This document shows positions 40,904-48,742 of a stretch of 50,750 bases of DNA, piece after piece (the stretch's first letter is position 1; the number at the start of each line of letters is the position of its first letter). A model generated the notes under the pieces. The model did no database searches, was not told where the DNA came from, and was given only the letters and a program-made list of their open reading frames with translations. The stretch is from NCBI GenBank assembly GCA_020161295.1, contig JAIUOA010000017.1, forward strand, positions 1 through 50,750, read 5' to 3'. The DNA comes from Bacillota bacterium. Lineage in GTDB: Bacteria > Bacillota > Clostridia > Peptostreptococcales > Acidaminobacteraceae. The position numbers and the translations under genes were made by a program.

Positions 40904-41710
40904 ATGGACAATTATTCACCTCAACAAGAGATAACGAGAGAAATTAGCGGTCAACAATACAGTCTCATTAAAATAATGTCACTATGGTTTGCGGTCACAG
41001 CACCCATGGGGATTGCTCGTTTTTATGTTTTTCCACTCATAAGCAACAAGGTATCAATCCACCCTGGCATTTTGTTTTGGTTGTTGATGATTATGGGGAT
41101 GATGTGGCAGTTTGTTTTATCAATCCTCATCCTAAAAAAAGAGCTTGGAAGTCTTACATTTGAAAAACTAAAAAAAAGACTGTGGTTGAATCACCCGATA
41201 GACCCCAAAACGAATAAAGTGAACAAACGGCTTTATTGGTTTGTTATTCCGGTAATTCTATATACTTTTTTTATCGAATCATCGGGTATATTCGATTTCC
41301 TTTCGGATGGATTTATCAAAATGTTTCCTTCTTTTGAACCACCAGCTTCCATTTTGATACAAAGTCTTGCAAGCCCCGAATTCATCGGTGCATGGTATGT
41401 CGTGGGGATCATGTTGATTTCTGCACTGTTCAATTATTTGTTGGGAGAAGAATTATTCTTTAGGGGCATATTATTACCAAAGCTTAATGGCGTATTTGGC
41501 AAGTGGGATTGGGCTGTCAACGGCTTGCTATTTGGAGTGTATCATGTTCACAAAATTGAGTTGTTACCTTTGCTAACTATCGGTAGCATTTTTATGTCTT
41601 ATTTAAATAGAAGGTATCGCTCATTGTACCCTGGTCTTATCATACATGGTATCGAGTTTATTCCCATCTCGGTTGTCGTTTTACTCGTGGTGTTAGGTGT
41701 TAATGTTTAG
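40904..41710 (+). CDS. CPBP-family intramembrane metalloprotease
   Basis: 268 residues from ATG 40904 (CGGAGGG upstream). Several membrane helices, with the CPBP/CAAX signature in the C-terminal half: EELFFRGILLPKL (motif 1, EExxxR), FGVYHVHK (motif 2, FxxxH) and a last helix with NRRYRSLYPGLIIHG. These residues bind zinc or form the active site. Roles include processing of prenylated or bacteriocin-like peptides and immunity. The frame is open upstream to 40739 with its own ATG but a poor ribosome site there; a small hairpin (ACCAACTTTAGTTGGT, 40827-40842) lies in that leader. Confidence 0.82.
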   Translation: MDNYSPQQEITREISGQQYSLIKIMSLWFAVTAPMGIARFYVFPLISNKVSIHPGILFWLLMIMGMMWQFVLSILILKKELGSLTFEKLKKRLWLNHPIDPKTNKVNKRLYWFVIPVILYTFFIESSGIFDFLSDGFIKMFPSFEPPASILIQSLASPEFIGAWYVVGIMLISALFNYLLGEELFFRGILLPKLNGVFGKWDWAVNGLLFGVYHVHKIELLPLLTIGSIFMSYLNRRYRSLYPGLIIHGIEFIPISVVVLLVVLGVNV

Positions 41711-41759
41711 ATCATAGATAAATAAACACTTCAAAGTCTAATGATTTTAGGAGGTTATC

Positions 41760-42791
41760 ATGATGAATAAAAGACGAATTAAAATATTACTCACTCTGTT
41801 TGTGCTAGTCACGATGCTTACCAATACGGGGGTTGCGCTTGGCGTCAATAATGCGACACCTTCCTTGAGCTTGGACAGCTACTTAGGGGTTTATCGAGGT
41901 TCCTATATGGAAACCCAAGGACATACGGGGCTGACATTAGTGATTTACAAGACCCAGAATAACACATACGAAGCCACGTTTGACTTCTACTCTGTACCCG
42001 ATAATCCAAGAGTTCCTAAAGGCAAATTTATTGCAGATGTCACGATTGATAATGTCACTGGTGAGCTTTTGATTATAGGAAAAAGTTGGGTAGTAAGGCC
42101 GTCGGGGTATCAATTAGTGAACCTTAGAGGTCTTTATAACAAGGGGAAGCTAATGGGAACAGTTTCTAGGAGCGGGACAAATGGTTTTGATTTTGAGGTG
42201 ATTCACCAAGTTGGAGATAATGCACCATCCTCATGGGCGCTTACAACGGTCAACCAAGCAGTCTTAGAAAGTCTCATTCCACTGAGCCTTCAGGTGAACT
42301 ATAAGGATCCTATCAGTCGGTCGGAATTTACGCAATTGATTATCTCGGCTGCAGTACAGTATGAAGGAATAACGATGGATGCGTTTGTGGTAAAGTATTC
42401 TCTCGATAAAAATCTAGATTTCTTCGAGGACACAAAAGACTTATCTGTATCCTATGCAACCCAGCTATCCATTGTTGCAGGCTATGGCAATAATAAGTTT
42501 GGTCCGAATGATCCGTTAACCCGAGAACAGGCAGCAAAAATTCTTCGTAATCTTTTACGGTTTTATGGCGTTGAGGAAGTCAGCGGTACTCCACCTCAAT
42601 TTTCAGATTCGGAAAAAATCTCAAGCTGGGCGAAAGAAGATGTTTTTTTTATTACGTCGACACTAATCAAGTCTTTAAACACTGCAATTATGGCAGGTGA
42701 TGGAAAGCTGTTTAATCCGAGAGGGATTTACACGAAGGAGCAATCCTATTTGACGATATATCGAACAATACAATTTATAGAAGCGCTATAA
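41760..42791 (+). CDS. Secreted protein with S-layer homology (SLH) repeats
   Basis: A 343-residue protein with an N-terminal signal peptide (RIKILLTLFVLVTMLTNTGVALG). A beta-rich domain of about 130 residues (YLGVYRGSYMETQGHTGL) is followed by SLH repeats from about 185 (PISRSEFTQLI; IVAGYGNNKFGPNDPLTREQ; FSDSEKISSWAKEDVFFI). SLH repeats bind pyruvylated cell-wall polymers. TAGGAGG precedes the ATG. The GH5-like gene follows 29 bp later, so they may act together at the cell surface, although the hydrolase has no signal peptide. Confidence 0.82.
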   Translation: MMNKRRIKILLTLFVLVTMLTNTGVALGVNNATPSLSLDSYLGVYRGSYMETQGHTGLTLVIYKTQNNTYEATFDFYSVPDNPRVPKGKFIADVTIDNVTGELLIIGKSWVVRPSGYQLVNLRGLYNKGKLMGTVSRSGTNGFDFEVIHQVGDNAPSSWALTTVNQAVLESLIPLSLQVNYKDPISRSEFTQLIISAAVQYEGITMDAFVVKYSLDKNLDFFEDTKDLSVSYATQLSIVAGYGNNKFGPNDPLTREQAAKILRNLLRFYGVEEVSGTPPQFSDSEKISSWAKEDVFFITSTLIKSLNTAIMAGDGKLFNPRGIYTKEQSYLTIYRTIQFIEAL

Positions 42792-42820
42792 ATAATTAAG
42801 ATGATAAGGAGGTGGCTTAC

Positions 42821-43888
42821 ATGTTTGTTAAAACTAAAGGCAGAAAATTGATTGATCCTAAAACAGGATGTCCAATGACACTTCGAGGCTTTAATTTTAC
42901 GCAAAACTATTGGATGCCTGCAGAAACAATTCTTAGAACCGGTCAAGATGATGAGGCCTATAAATATGCATCGCGATTAGGCGCAAATGGCATCCGTTTG
43001 ACGGTCAGCCACCGCTTTTTAGAGCCTTTAGAAACCCCATTTGTATATAATGAGGAGGCGTTAAAATGGCTTGATTTACAAATATACCATGCAAAACAGA
43101 ATAATCTTTATGTTTCCATCGCGCTGGTTTTGCCTCATGGTGGTGATTGGCTCGACAAAGAGGAAGGCAAAGATTTTCGTCTTTGGCACCATGAGGAATA
43201 TCAAATCCGATTTATTGAAATGTGGAGAACTCTAGCGAGGCGCTATGCTCAGGAAACCACTGTTTTAGGCTATGATCTTTTTAATGTGCCTGTGACGGAT
43301 GACCAAAGTGGTGAAGCTTATTTTGAGTTGCTTGACAGATCGATTCAGCATATCCGCGCAGTGGACTCAGAGCATCTGATCGTGGTCTCCAAGCTTTATG
43401 GCTGTCACGGTGAAATAGACCATCACGATTCCTCTAAGTATTATCATAAGCTTAACTGGGATAATCTTTTGTATGACGGTCATTTTTACGATCCAGTCAA
43501 ATTCACACACCAGTATGCCGAATGGATGGGTTATTATCATGACGGGGGAAGCTATCCTGATGATTCAATTCTGGAAGTGTCAGAGAAGGGTGTTATGATG
43601 CCTAGAAATAAGTCGTATCTAAATGAGCGTTTAAAACGACTAATTGAATTTAGTGAACGCAGCGATGTACCGATTCATGTAGGCGAGATTGGACTTATTC
43701 ATATATGCTTTAAAGACAAAGGTGGGCTCCACTGGATTTCTGATGTGATAGAGATATTAACAAAGAATGATGTAGGTTTTTTCTACTGGGATTTTCAATC
43801 TTTAGCGATGGGACTAATTGATCAGTCCTCTGAAGAGAGGATTAATGAAGAAAAGGTGAATCATGCACTCGCTGCGTTACTTTTCTGA
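42821..43888 (+). CDS. GH5-like glycoside hydrolase, acid/base residue missing
   Basis: 355 residues from ATG 42821 (AAGGAGGTGG upstream), a TIM-barrel of glycoside hydrolase family 5: MTLRGFNFTQNYW near the start, LGANGIRLTVSHRF, and a nucleophile in PIHVGEIGLI (E289). The segment that should hold the acid/base Glu (LFNEP in the family) reads GYDLFNVPV, with V156. A single A-to-T change of GAG to GTG would explain it. The enzyme may be inactive, or have become a binding protein. No signal peptide. A broken relative lies at 47049-47320. Confidence 0.75.
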   Translation: MFVKTKGRKLIDPKTGCPMTLRGFNFTQNYWMPAETILRTGQDDEAYKYASRLGANGIRLTVSHRFLEPLETPFVYNEEALKWLDLQIYHAKQNNLYVSIALVLPHGGDWLDKEEGKDFRLWHHEEYQIRFIEMWRTLARRYAQETTVLGYDLFNVPVTDDQSGEAYFELLDRSIQHIRAVDSEHLIVVSKLYGCHGEIDHHDSSKYYHKLNWDNLLYDGHFYDPVKFTHQYAEWMGYYHDGGSYPDDSILEVSEKGVMMPRNKSYLNERLKRLIEFSERSDVPIHVGEIGLIHICFKDKGGLHWISDVIEILTKNDVGFFYWDFQSLAMGLIDQSSEERINEEKVNHALAALLF

Positions 43889-43903
43889 GATTTCTCTGAT
43901 CTA

Positions 43904-43923
43904 CAGCGAAGGCATTGGAACAA
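43904..43923 (+). repeat. Repeat B, degenerate copy 14
   Basis: AGCGAAGGCATTGGAACAAA resembles the core with four or so changes. It lies 15 bp after the GH5-like stop and before the Phd-Uma2 promoter. Confidence 0.4.
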
Positions 43924-43939
43924 AACCACCTAAAATAAG

Positions 43940-43969
43940 TTAGACTTTTAGCTAAAATGGGTATATAAT
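43940..43969 (+). promoter_or_regulatory. Promoter of the Phd-Uma2 gene
   Basis: TATAAT at 43964-43969, with TTAGAC at 43940-43945 (18-bp spacer) as a possible -35 box. The start codon is 23 bp further on. Confidence 0.55.
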
Positions 43970-43992
43970 TTACCTAAACGGAGGTGAGCTAT

Positions 43993-44739
43993 ATGCGCGT
44001 GAGCACTTCGATTATGCAAAATGCTTTTGGAAAGTATCTTAAAGAGGCCATCGAAGGGAACGAGGTCATTATCACTAAGAATGAGAGAGGGGTAGCGAAG
44101 CTTATTCCTTATCAAGATCCCATGGTCTATGTAATGCAGGAGAGCACTGCAGAATACTATTTGCGTAGACGAGTGACGCTTTCAGAGTTCTTAGAGATTA
44201 CAGAGAATTCTGAGGCTCAATACGAGCTCATCGATGGCGAAATCTATTTTATGGCTTCGCCAAGTCATGCTCATCAAGTTGCAATCAGAGAGATTTTCGG
44301 TCAGTTTTATAATTTTTTTAAAGGGAAGTCATGTAGTCCTTTAATGGCGCCCTTTGATGTAAGGCTCAAAAATGATTCGCCAAAATTTGACGATGATCCG
44401 AATATCGTACAGCCTGACATCCTCGTTATTTGTGATTCTGAAAACATCGATGAGAAGGGCAAGTATCACGGTGTTCCCACGCTAGTGGTAGAGGTCGTCT
44501 CGCCGAATAAGCGGGGTAAAGACATGATTAAAAAGCTCAGCCTCTATGCGAATAGCGGTGTTCGGGAGTATTGGATCGTCGATACCGACCACGGTTCAGT
44601 GATGGTGTATAGCCTAAAAGATGGAGATGTATTACGCGTTCAACAATACCCATTTGGTGAATGTATTCCTTCATGGTCTTTTGAGGGGCTAAATGTGGAG
44701 ACGGAACTTCTTATTCGTTCCAGTAAAGAGGCATTATGA
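43993..44739 (+). CDS. Phd antitoxin-like / Uma2 nuclease fusion protein
   Basis: 248 residues from ATG 43993 behind CGGAGGTGAG. Residues 1-50 are a Phd/YefM-type DNA-binding domain (STSIMQNAFGKYLKEAIEGN, EVIITKNERGVAKLIP). Residues about 70-245 form a Uma2 (DUF820) PD-(D/E)xK nuclease-like domain: YELIDGEIYFMASPSHAHQ, VQPDILVICD (catalytic Asp), TLVVEVVSPNKRGKD (E-x-V in place of ExK, then K), and YWIVDTDHGSVMVY. Uma2 proteins abound in cyanobacteria and some Firmicutes, and the role is unknown. The fusion of an antitoxin-type DNA binder to a nuclease fold suggests site-directed action or self-repression. Its stop overlaps the next ATG. Confidence 0.85.
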   Translation: MRVSTSIMQNAFGKYLKEAIEGNEVIITKNERGVAKLIPYQDPMVYVMQESTAEYYLRRRVTLSEFLEITENSEAQYELIDGEIYFMASPSHAHQVAIREIFGQFYNFFKGKSCSPLMAPFDVRLKNDSPKFDDDPNIVQPDILVICDSENIDEKGKYHGVPTLVVEVVSPNKRGKDMIKKLSLYANSGVREYWIVDTDHGSVMVYSLKDGDVLRVQQYPFGECIPSWSFEGLNVETELLIRSSKEAL

Positions 44740-45086
44740 GTTACGAAGACTATGTAAGAATGATCAATAAGACTGAAGATTATATAGAGGCGAATCTCAG
44801 CCAATCCATTACTTTAGAAGCGGTTTCAAGAAATGTATACTTATCTGAGTATCACTTTCATCGAGTGTTTTCAAAATATTCAAAGGAGACTTTGAATCAG
44901 TTTATAACCCGGATAAAAATGGAACGTTCAGCCATCTATTTATCCGTAAACAATAAGATTAGCATCACAGAGATTGCTCACAACTATGGTTATAACAGTT
45001 CAAGCAGCTACAATAAGGCGTTCAAAAAGCATTTTGGTATGAATCCGACTGATTTTCGCAAAAGAGCAAGAATGGAAAAGAAATAA
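44736..45086 (+). CDS. AraC-type DNA-binding protein (HTH only)
   Basis: A 116-residue protein made of the AraC double helix-turn-helix only: SITLEAVSRNVYLSEYHFHR and ISITEIAHNYGYNSSSSYNK, ending GMNPTDFRKRAR. The ATG overlaps the preceding gene's stop (ATGA), so translation is coupled. The next gene encodes a GyrI-like ligand-binding domain; together they look like a split version of the usual AraC-GyrI (Rob/SoxS-like) regulator. Confidence 0.85.
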   Translation: MSYEDYVRMINKTEDYIEANLSQSITLEAVSRNVYLSEYHFHRVFSKYSKETLNQFITRIKMERSAIYLSVNNKISITEIAHNYGYNSSSSYNKAFKKHFGMNPTDFRKRARMEKK

Positions 45087-45137
45087 TCATCAAGCGGATG
45101 TACAATTTGAGTATACTCATAAGGAGGTGCAAAAGTT

Positions 45138-45623
45138 GTGGAAAAGCCAAGTATAACCATAGAAAATTTTAACACGAGAGTCATTTATGTGAGGTTCAAA
45201 GGCAGCTATATCGCTTTTAGACGAAACAGTAGGAAAATGTTTAATCAGTTACTGGCTTTTGCGACTGAGAACCATTTAATTATTCCCGATGTAACAAAGG
45301 TGCTGACGATTTATCATGATAATCCGTTTATTACTGCGTCAGATCAACTTCGAACCAGTTTAGCCATGACGATATCTGATGAGGCAGTCATCGATGAAAT
45401 CCATGAAATTAATGTCATGCGTATTTCAGGAAAGTATGGTGTTGGACATTTTGAGATTTCACCAAAAGAATATGAAGAAGCGTGGCATTATATGTATAAT
45501 GAATGGCTGTTCAAGGGTAAAGAAAAACCGAGAGATTCTTTCCCGTTTGAGCTATATGTTACAGAGCCAGCCAAGCGGATGTATGAAAAAAGCTTCACGG
45601 ATATTTATATTCCGATTGAGTGA
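45138..45623 (+). CDS. GyrI-like effector-binding protein
   Basis: 161 residues from GTG 45138 (AAGGAGGTG 9 bp upstream). It has the GyrI/SbmC pattern: an N-terminal strand with VIYVRFKGSYIAF, the middle TIYHDNPFITASDQLR, ISGKYGVGHFEISPKEYEEA, and the C-terminal YVTEPAKRMYEKSFTDIYIPI with its conserved final Ile/Pro. This fold binds cationic drugs or peptides. It lies 51 bp after an AraC HTH gene, probably providing its sensing half in trans. Confidence 0.85.
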   Translation: MEKPSITIENFNTRVIYVRFKGSYIAFRRNSRKMFNQLLAFATENHLIIPDVTKVLTIYHDNPFITASDQLRTSLAMTISDEAVIDEIHEINVMRISGKYGVGHFEISPKEYEEAWHYMYNEWLFKGKEKPRDSFPFELYVTEPAKRMYEKSFTDIYIPIE

Positions 45624-45694
45624 TTAAAAGCCAGGAGTTAAACTGTTTATGGTGTTGATGGCGTTCAGTTAATCGACAAAAGGGAGGAGAACAA

Positions 45695-46285
45695 TTGAAA
45701 GAGACATCTAATGCCTACCTAATGCAGTTTTTGCTGTCTTTAGAGGGGGTAAGCCAGGATCAAGCAAATTTGATGGCACAGCACCTTCAGGTGTCAGAAT
45801 TCAAAAAAGGTGAGAGGCTGATTACTCAAGGTGAGCTCGCTCATAAATGCTATTTTATCTTAAAGGGCATGGTCAGAAAGTATGCCATAAACGAAGAGGG
45901 CATAGAAACAACGTTCGATTTTTTATCGGAATACGATACGGCCATCGTTTCTTATCAGGAGAACCTCGCTCAAATTTCACCCTACAGCTTTGACTGTCTT
46001 GAACCGTGCATAGCAATTGTGGGAGAGCTTAACCAGGTGGAAGCTGATTTCGACGCCATGCCTGAGTTTAGAGACCTCTCGCGTCAGATTATGGAAGCTA
46101 CCCTCGATAAGGTTCACACGACGCTTGCCACTTATATACGCATGTCTCTCGAAGAACGCGTTCAACATATTATAGACACGAGACCCGAACTGCTAACCCG
46201 TGTACCACAGCACCAGTTAGCCAGTTATTTGGGAATGAAGGCAGAATCTCTAAGCCGTATTAAGCGTCGTTTGTCTAAAAAATAA
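45695..46285 (+). CDS. Crp/Fnr-family transcription regulator
   Basis: 196 residues from TTG 45695 (GGGAGGAGA 5 bp upstream). An N-terminal cyclic-nucleotide-binding-like domain (FKKGERLITQGELAHKCYFILKG) is followed by a linker helix and a short C-terminal HTH (VPQHQLASYLGMKAESLSRI). No Fnr-type iron-sulfur cysteine set is visible. It resembles the short Crp/Fnr proteins that often control nearby transporters or stress genes. The convergent DUF4386 gene lies after a shared terminator. Confidence 0.85.
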   Translation: MKETSNAYLMQFLLSLEGVSQDQANLMAQHLQVSEFKKGERLITQGELAHKCYFILKGMVRKYAINEEGIETTFDFLSEYDTAIVSYQENLAQISPYSFDCLEPCIAIVGELNQVEADFDAMPEFRDLSRQIMEATLDKVHTTLATYIRMSLEERVQHIIDTRPELLTRVPQHQLASYLGMKAESLSRIKRRLSKK

Positions 46286-46291
46286 AAGGTG

Positions 46292-46332
46292 AAGGCTCAC
46301 TCAACCCATCAAAACGGATATGAGGGAGCCTT
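46292..46332. terminator. Bidirectional terminator
   Basis: Arms AAGGCTCACTCA (46292-46303) and TGAGGGAGCCTT (46321-46332), one mismatch, between the convergent Crp/Fnr and DUF4386 genes. T-rich flanks on both sides. Confidence 0.75.
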
Positions 46333-46353
46333 TTGAGTTTTACGCTGTAAAGT

Positions 46354-46962
46354 TTAATTCCTTACTCCTTTAATGGCACGATAGAATAACCAAAGCATAA
46401 AAAGGATTTCTCCGAAGAACAAGTATTCACCGAAGACCACGGGAAAAGCAATGCCTAAGATAATCAGAATACTATCGATCGTATAGGCTAAGCCAGTTAT
46501 GATGACAAGTATCCCTAGAATTCGACTGAAATTTGGCGAGCGATAGACTAAAATACCTAACAACATCATGTGCATTCCAAATAAGAATAGTCCAATGTCC
46601 CAGATCCACTGAAAGGTTAGTATCGCACTGTCTGCTTGTACCATAGTTGCAGGATCTGTAGCAGCGATAAATAGGGGGGTCGTGCTCAGAAGAAGTACTG
46701 AACCATAAAGGATTCTGAGCCAACCAGAGAGCTCTGCTAGTTCGGGGTTCTCGCTCATAAAGAGCCAACGGACACCCCAGCCAACTAAAATGTCGAGAAA
46801 TGCTATTAAAACAAAAATACTTCCTGCTATTTGCAAGTCCTGTGCGCTCTTTGGCCCTTGGGCTTCCAAAATTCCAAATACGGCGATAGGGGCAATAATG
46901 GCCATTAGGAGTAATGAGAGTGCTGTTGTAAAACTGATTTTTTTATAAAGTGTGCTCGTCAT
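46354..46962 (-). CDS. DUF4386 membrane protein
   Basis: A 202-residue protein with six membrane helices and the DUF4386 pattern: an early PIAVFGIL segment, FVLIAFLDILVGWGVRWLF, LSGWLRILYGSVLLLS, FQWIWDIGLFLFGMHMMLLG and a last helix with GEILFMLWLFYRAIKG. The family's function is unknown. GAGGTCC precedes the ATG. A single-gene unit bounded by a terminator and a palindrome. Confidence 0.82.
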   Translation of the reverse strand: MTSTLYKKISFTTALSLLLMAIIAPIAVFGILEAQGPKSAQDLQIAGSIFVLIAFLDILVGWGVRWLFMSENPELAELSGWLRILYGSVLLLSTTPLFIAATDPATMVQADSAILTFQWIWDIGLFLFGMHMMLLGILVYRSPNFSRILGILVIITGLAYTIDSILIILGIAFPVVFGEYLFFGEILFMLWLFYRAIKGVRN

Positions 46963-47011
46963 GATAGGACCTCCTCAACTATTAAGTATCTCTAGTATGT
47001 AGGAGAAACGT

Positions 47012-47045
47012 AAAACGCGCATTGACTTAAGTCAATGCGCGTTTT
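47012..47045. terminator. 34-bp perfect palindrome, probable terminator
   Basis: Bases 47012-47028 are the exact reverse complement of 47029-47045 (half-site AAAACGCGCATTGACTT). It sits between the GH5 pseudogene stop and the DUF4386 gene start, both on the minus strand, and ends in TTTT on either strand. It can form a long hairpin and may act as terminator or as a binding site for a dimeric regulator. Confidence 0.6.
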
Positions 47046-47048
47046 GAT

Positions 47049-47320
47049 TTAAAAAAGAATGTTTGCTAGTTCATAATTAATCAGACTTGTGTTAACTGTT
47101 TCATGTGCGGCTTGACGGATCAATCCCATAGCCTCTGATTGAAAGTCCCAGTAATAGTAGCCAATCTCACCAACATGAACGGGGTAGTTGAAGCTGGATC
47201 ATAAAAATGGCTATCGTATAAGACCTTTTCATCGCCGACTAAGCGGAATTGTTCGATTGTCTCGTATTCTACTATGCATCCTCCTATACCATAAAGTTTG
47301 GACACCACAATCAAGATTTT
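47049..47320 (-). pseudogene. GH5-like hydrolase remnant
   Basis: The minus strand keeps two pieces of a protein like that at 42821: LIVVSKLYGIGG and LYDSHFYDPA in one frame, then after a frame change NYPVHVGEIGYYYWDFQSEA (with the nucleophile Glu), MGLIRQAAHE and a terminal ANILF stop. The N-terminal two-thirds and an internal piece are lost. It is a paralogue, not a recent copy, of the 42821 gene. Confidence 0.8.
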
Positions 47321-47333
47321 TCACGAAATTGAA

Positions 47334-47370
47334 AATCCACTACTCCATGAATATTATGGGATAGTGGATT
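47334..47370 (-). terminator. Terminator of the DUF5692 pseudogene
   Basis: Arms AATCCACTACTCCAT and ATGGGATAGTGGATT (one short mismatch) around GAATATT, 14 bp beyond the stop of the minus-strand gene. It shares the ATCCACTA/TAGTGGAT stem with the BFD gene terminator. Confidence 0.7.
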
Positions 47371-47383
47371 CTTTATTTACTGA

Positions 47384-47961
47384 TTAAGTTTTATGTGAAG
47401 ACTTCACAGCGAACTGAGAGGTTTCAGCGAAGTACGGGAAGGTCAGCGAGAACATGGTCCATAAGCCTAAGGTCTGAGCACGATGCTGGAGCCATGCCCC
47501 TTTTTTGATGAAAAATGCTGGAATCGTACAGGATAACAGCAGCATGAGTCCTGAGTAGAATCAATGGTGATGATGTTGAGGATACCGGCGATGCCGTTAT
47601 AGCCAAAACACTGAAAATCACGAATCACTGCTTCAAGTATGTTTAGGCTCAAAATAAACGCTGGGAATTCGAGCATCCATTTGTTCTTATCGAGGCCTTT
47701 TACATACCGAAGTGCCATAAAACCGAGTACGCCTGCAAGTGCTGAATAAGTCTTTACCCAAGGGAACCAATACCCCATAGGCGTTCCAGGTCCTGAGGTT
47801 TTAGGCCACACGAAAGCGGTTAATAGGATGGGGAGTGCAAGATAAGTAAAAATCGCGAGGGGTTTACTACGTCTGGTCAATTCATTAATTACGATCAGTC
47901 CTATGAGTACAGCGACCCCCATTAGGGCTGCGTACCAAGGCATTTTTTCAAATAAAAACAT
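47384..47961 (-). pseudogene. DUF5692 membrane protein, frameshifted
   Basis: From ATG 47959-47961 the frame gives membrane helices and the DUF5692-like stretch FILSLNILEAVIRDFQCFGY, then GIAGILNIITI. At about 47560 it loses frame, apparently with an internal deletion. The family's last part is readable in another frame (LLLSCTIPAFFIKKGAWLQH, then TLGLWTMFSLTFPYFAE) to a stop at 47384-47386. The gene is disabled, as is the TetR gene next to it. Confidence 0.7.
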
Positions 47962-47981
47962 GATGATTTCCTCCCATTTAT

Positions 47982-48551
47982 TTAGAAATTACAGGCGCTA
48001 TAGGCTTGCCCCATTTTTTCGATGTAGGCTTCCGCTGTGGCTTCAGCGTCATAGAAAAGCAACTCGATTTCTAGCGCAGCTTGGATGATGGCTAGAAAAT
48101 GGAGCGATCTTCCTTCCATGACATCCAATTTTCCATCGCTGTAAGGTTCAAATACCTTTTTTAGTTTTCCGACATGATAAATTTTGAGATTAAATACTTG
48201 CTGACTGCATGTTCTTCTAAGTTCTTCTTGATCCACCAGCAAAAGGTTGCGCCAGAATCGTATCAAGTCCTTTTCACTGAAGTATCCAAGTATCTTTTTA
48301 AAGAGTGCATATAGGTCTTCTTTAAGGTTATCAAAGGTCATGGTGAGATACAGACTGTCCAAAAATGCGTGGTAGCGGGAAATCTCTCTTTCAATCGTCA
48401 CGAGTAAAATCTCGTCCTTCCCCTTAAAATGACTATAAATAGATGGGGTCTTAATATCCACTGAGCTCGCAATATCAGACATGACGAGACTTTAGCCTCT
48501 CTTAGCGAAGTGGCTAAAGGTAGCCCTTAGAATTTCTTCTTATTTATCCAA
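47982..48551 (-). pseudogene. TetR-family regulator with two in-frame stops
   Basis: The frame starts at TTG 48551 behind AAAAGGAG. TAA stops interrupt it at 48540-48542 and 48492-48494 (EEILRATFSHFAKRG lies between them). It then runs open through the HTH (VMSDIASSVDIKTPSIYSHF) and a ligand domain to 47982. The restart at ATG 48482 would lack the first HTH helix. A TetR-like operator is still present upstream (48595). Both stops could come from single changes. Confidence 0.75.
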
Positions 48552-48594
48552 ATCGTTACTCCTTTTCGTTAATAGTGTTGTATTAGTATGCTAA

Positions 48595-48608
48595 CTAACG
48601 CTCGTTAG
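48595..48608. promoter_or_regulatory. TetR-type operator
   Basis: The inverted repeat CTAACG-CT-CGTTAG lies 43 bp upstream of the TetR start. Many TetR proteins bind a site of this form and repress their own gene. The regulator itself is now broken. Confidence 0.6.
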
Positions 48609-48667
48609 CCATTTTTTATTTACGCCTATTTTGAGTGCTTGTCAATATGCGTCTGTGGTAATTTTAT

Positions 48668-48696
48668 TTGACAGGTGACTTAGCAAGGAATAAAAT
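48668..48696 (+). promoter_or_regulatory. Promoter of the DUF234 ATPase gene
   Basis: TTGACA (48668-48673), exactly 17 bp, TAAAAT (48691-48696): a near-consensus housekeeping promoter. Confidence 0.8.
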
Positions 48697-48731
48697 AACT
48701 GTATCATGATAAAGTTTATTCAGATACAGTT
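48697..48731 (+). promoter_or_regulatory. Leader hairpin or operator before the DUF234 ATPase
   Basis: AACTGTATC (48697-48705) and GATACAGTT (48723-48731) are perfect inverted repeats. They begin right after the -10 box, and the right arm adjoins the TAGGAGG ribosome site. It could be a repressor site at the transcription start, or an mRNA hairpin that affects ribosome binding. Confidence 0.55.
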
Positions 48732-48742
48732 AGGAGGTTTTA

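Noticed and set aside
34783..48542. TAA reassigned to an amino acid (stops in the ATPase, kinase and TetR genes)
   Set aside because: Many intact genes in the window end in TAA at the expected family length, so TAA is a normal stop here and the interrupted genes are pseudogenes.
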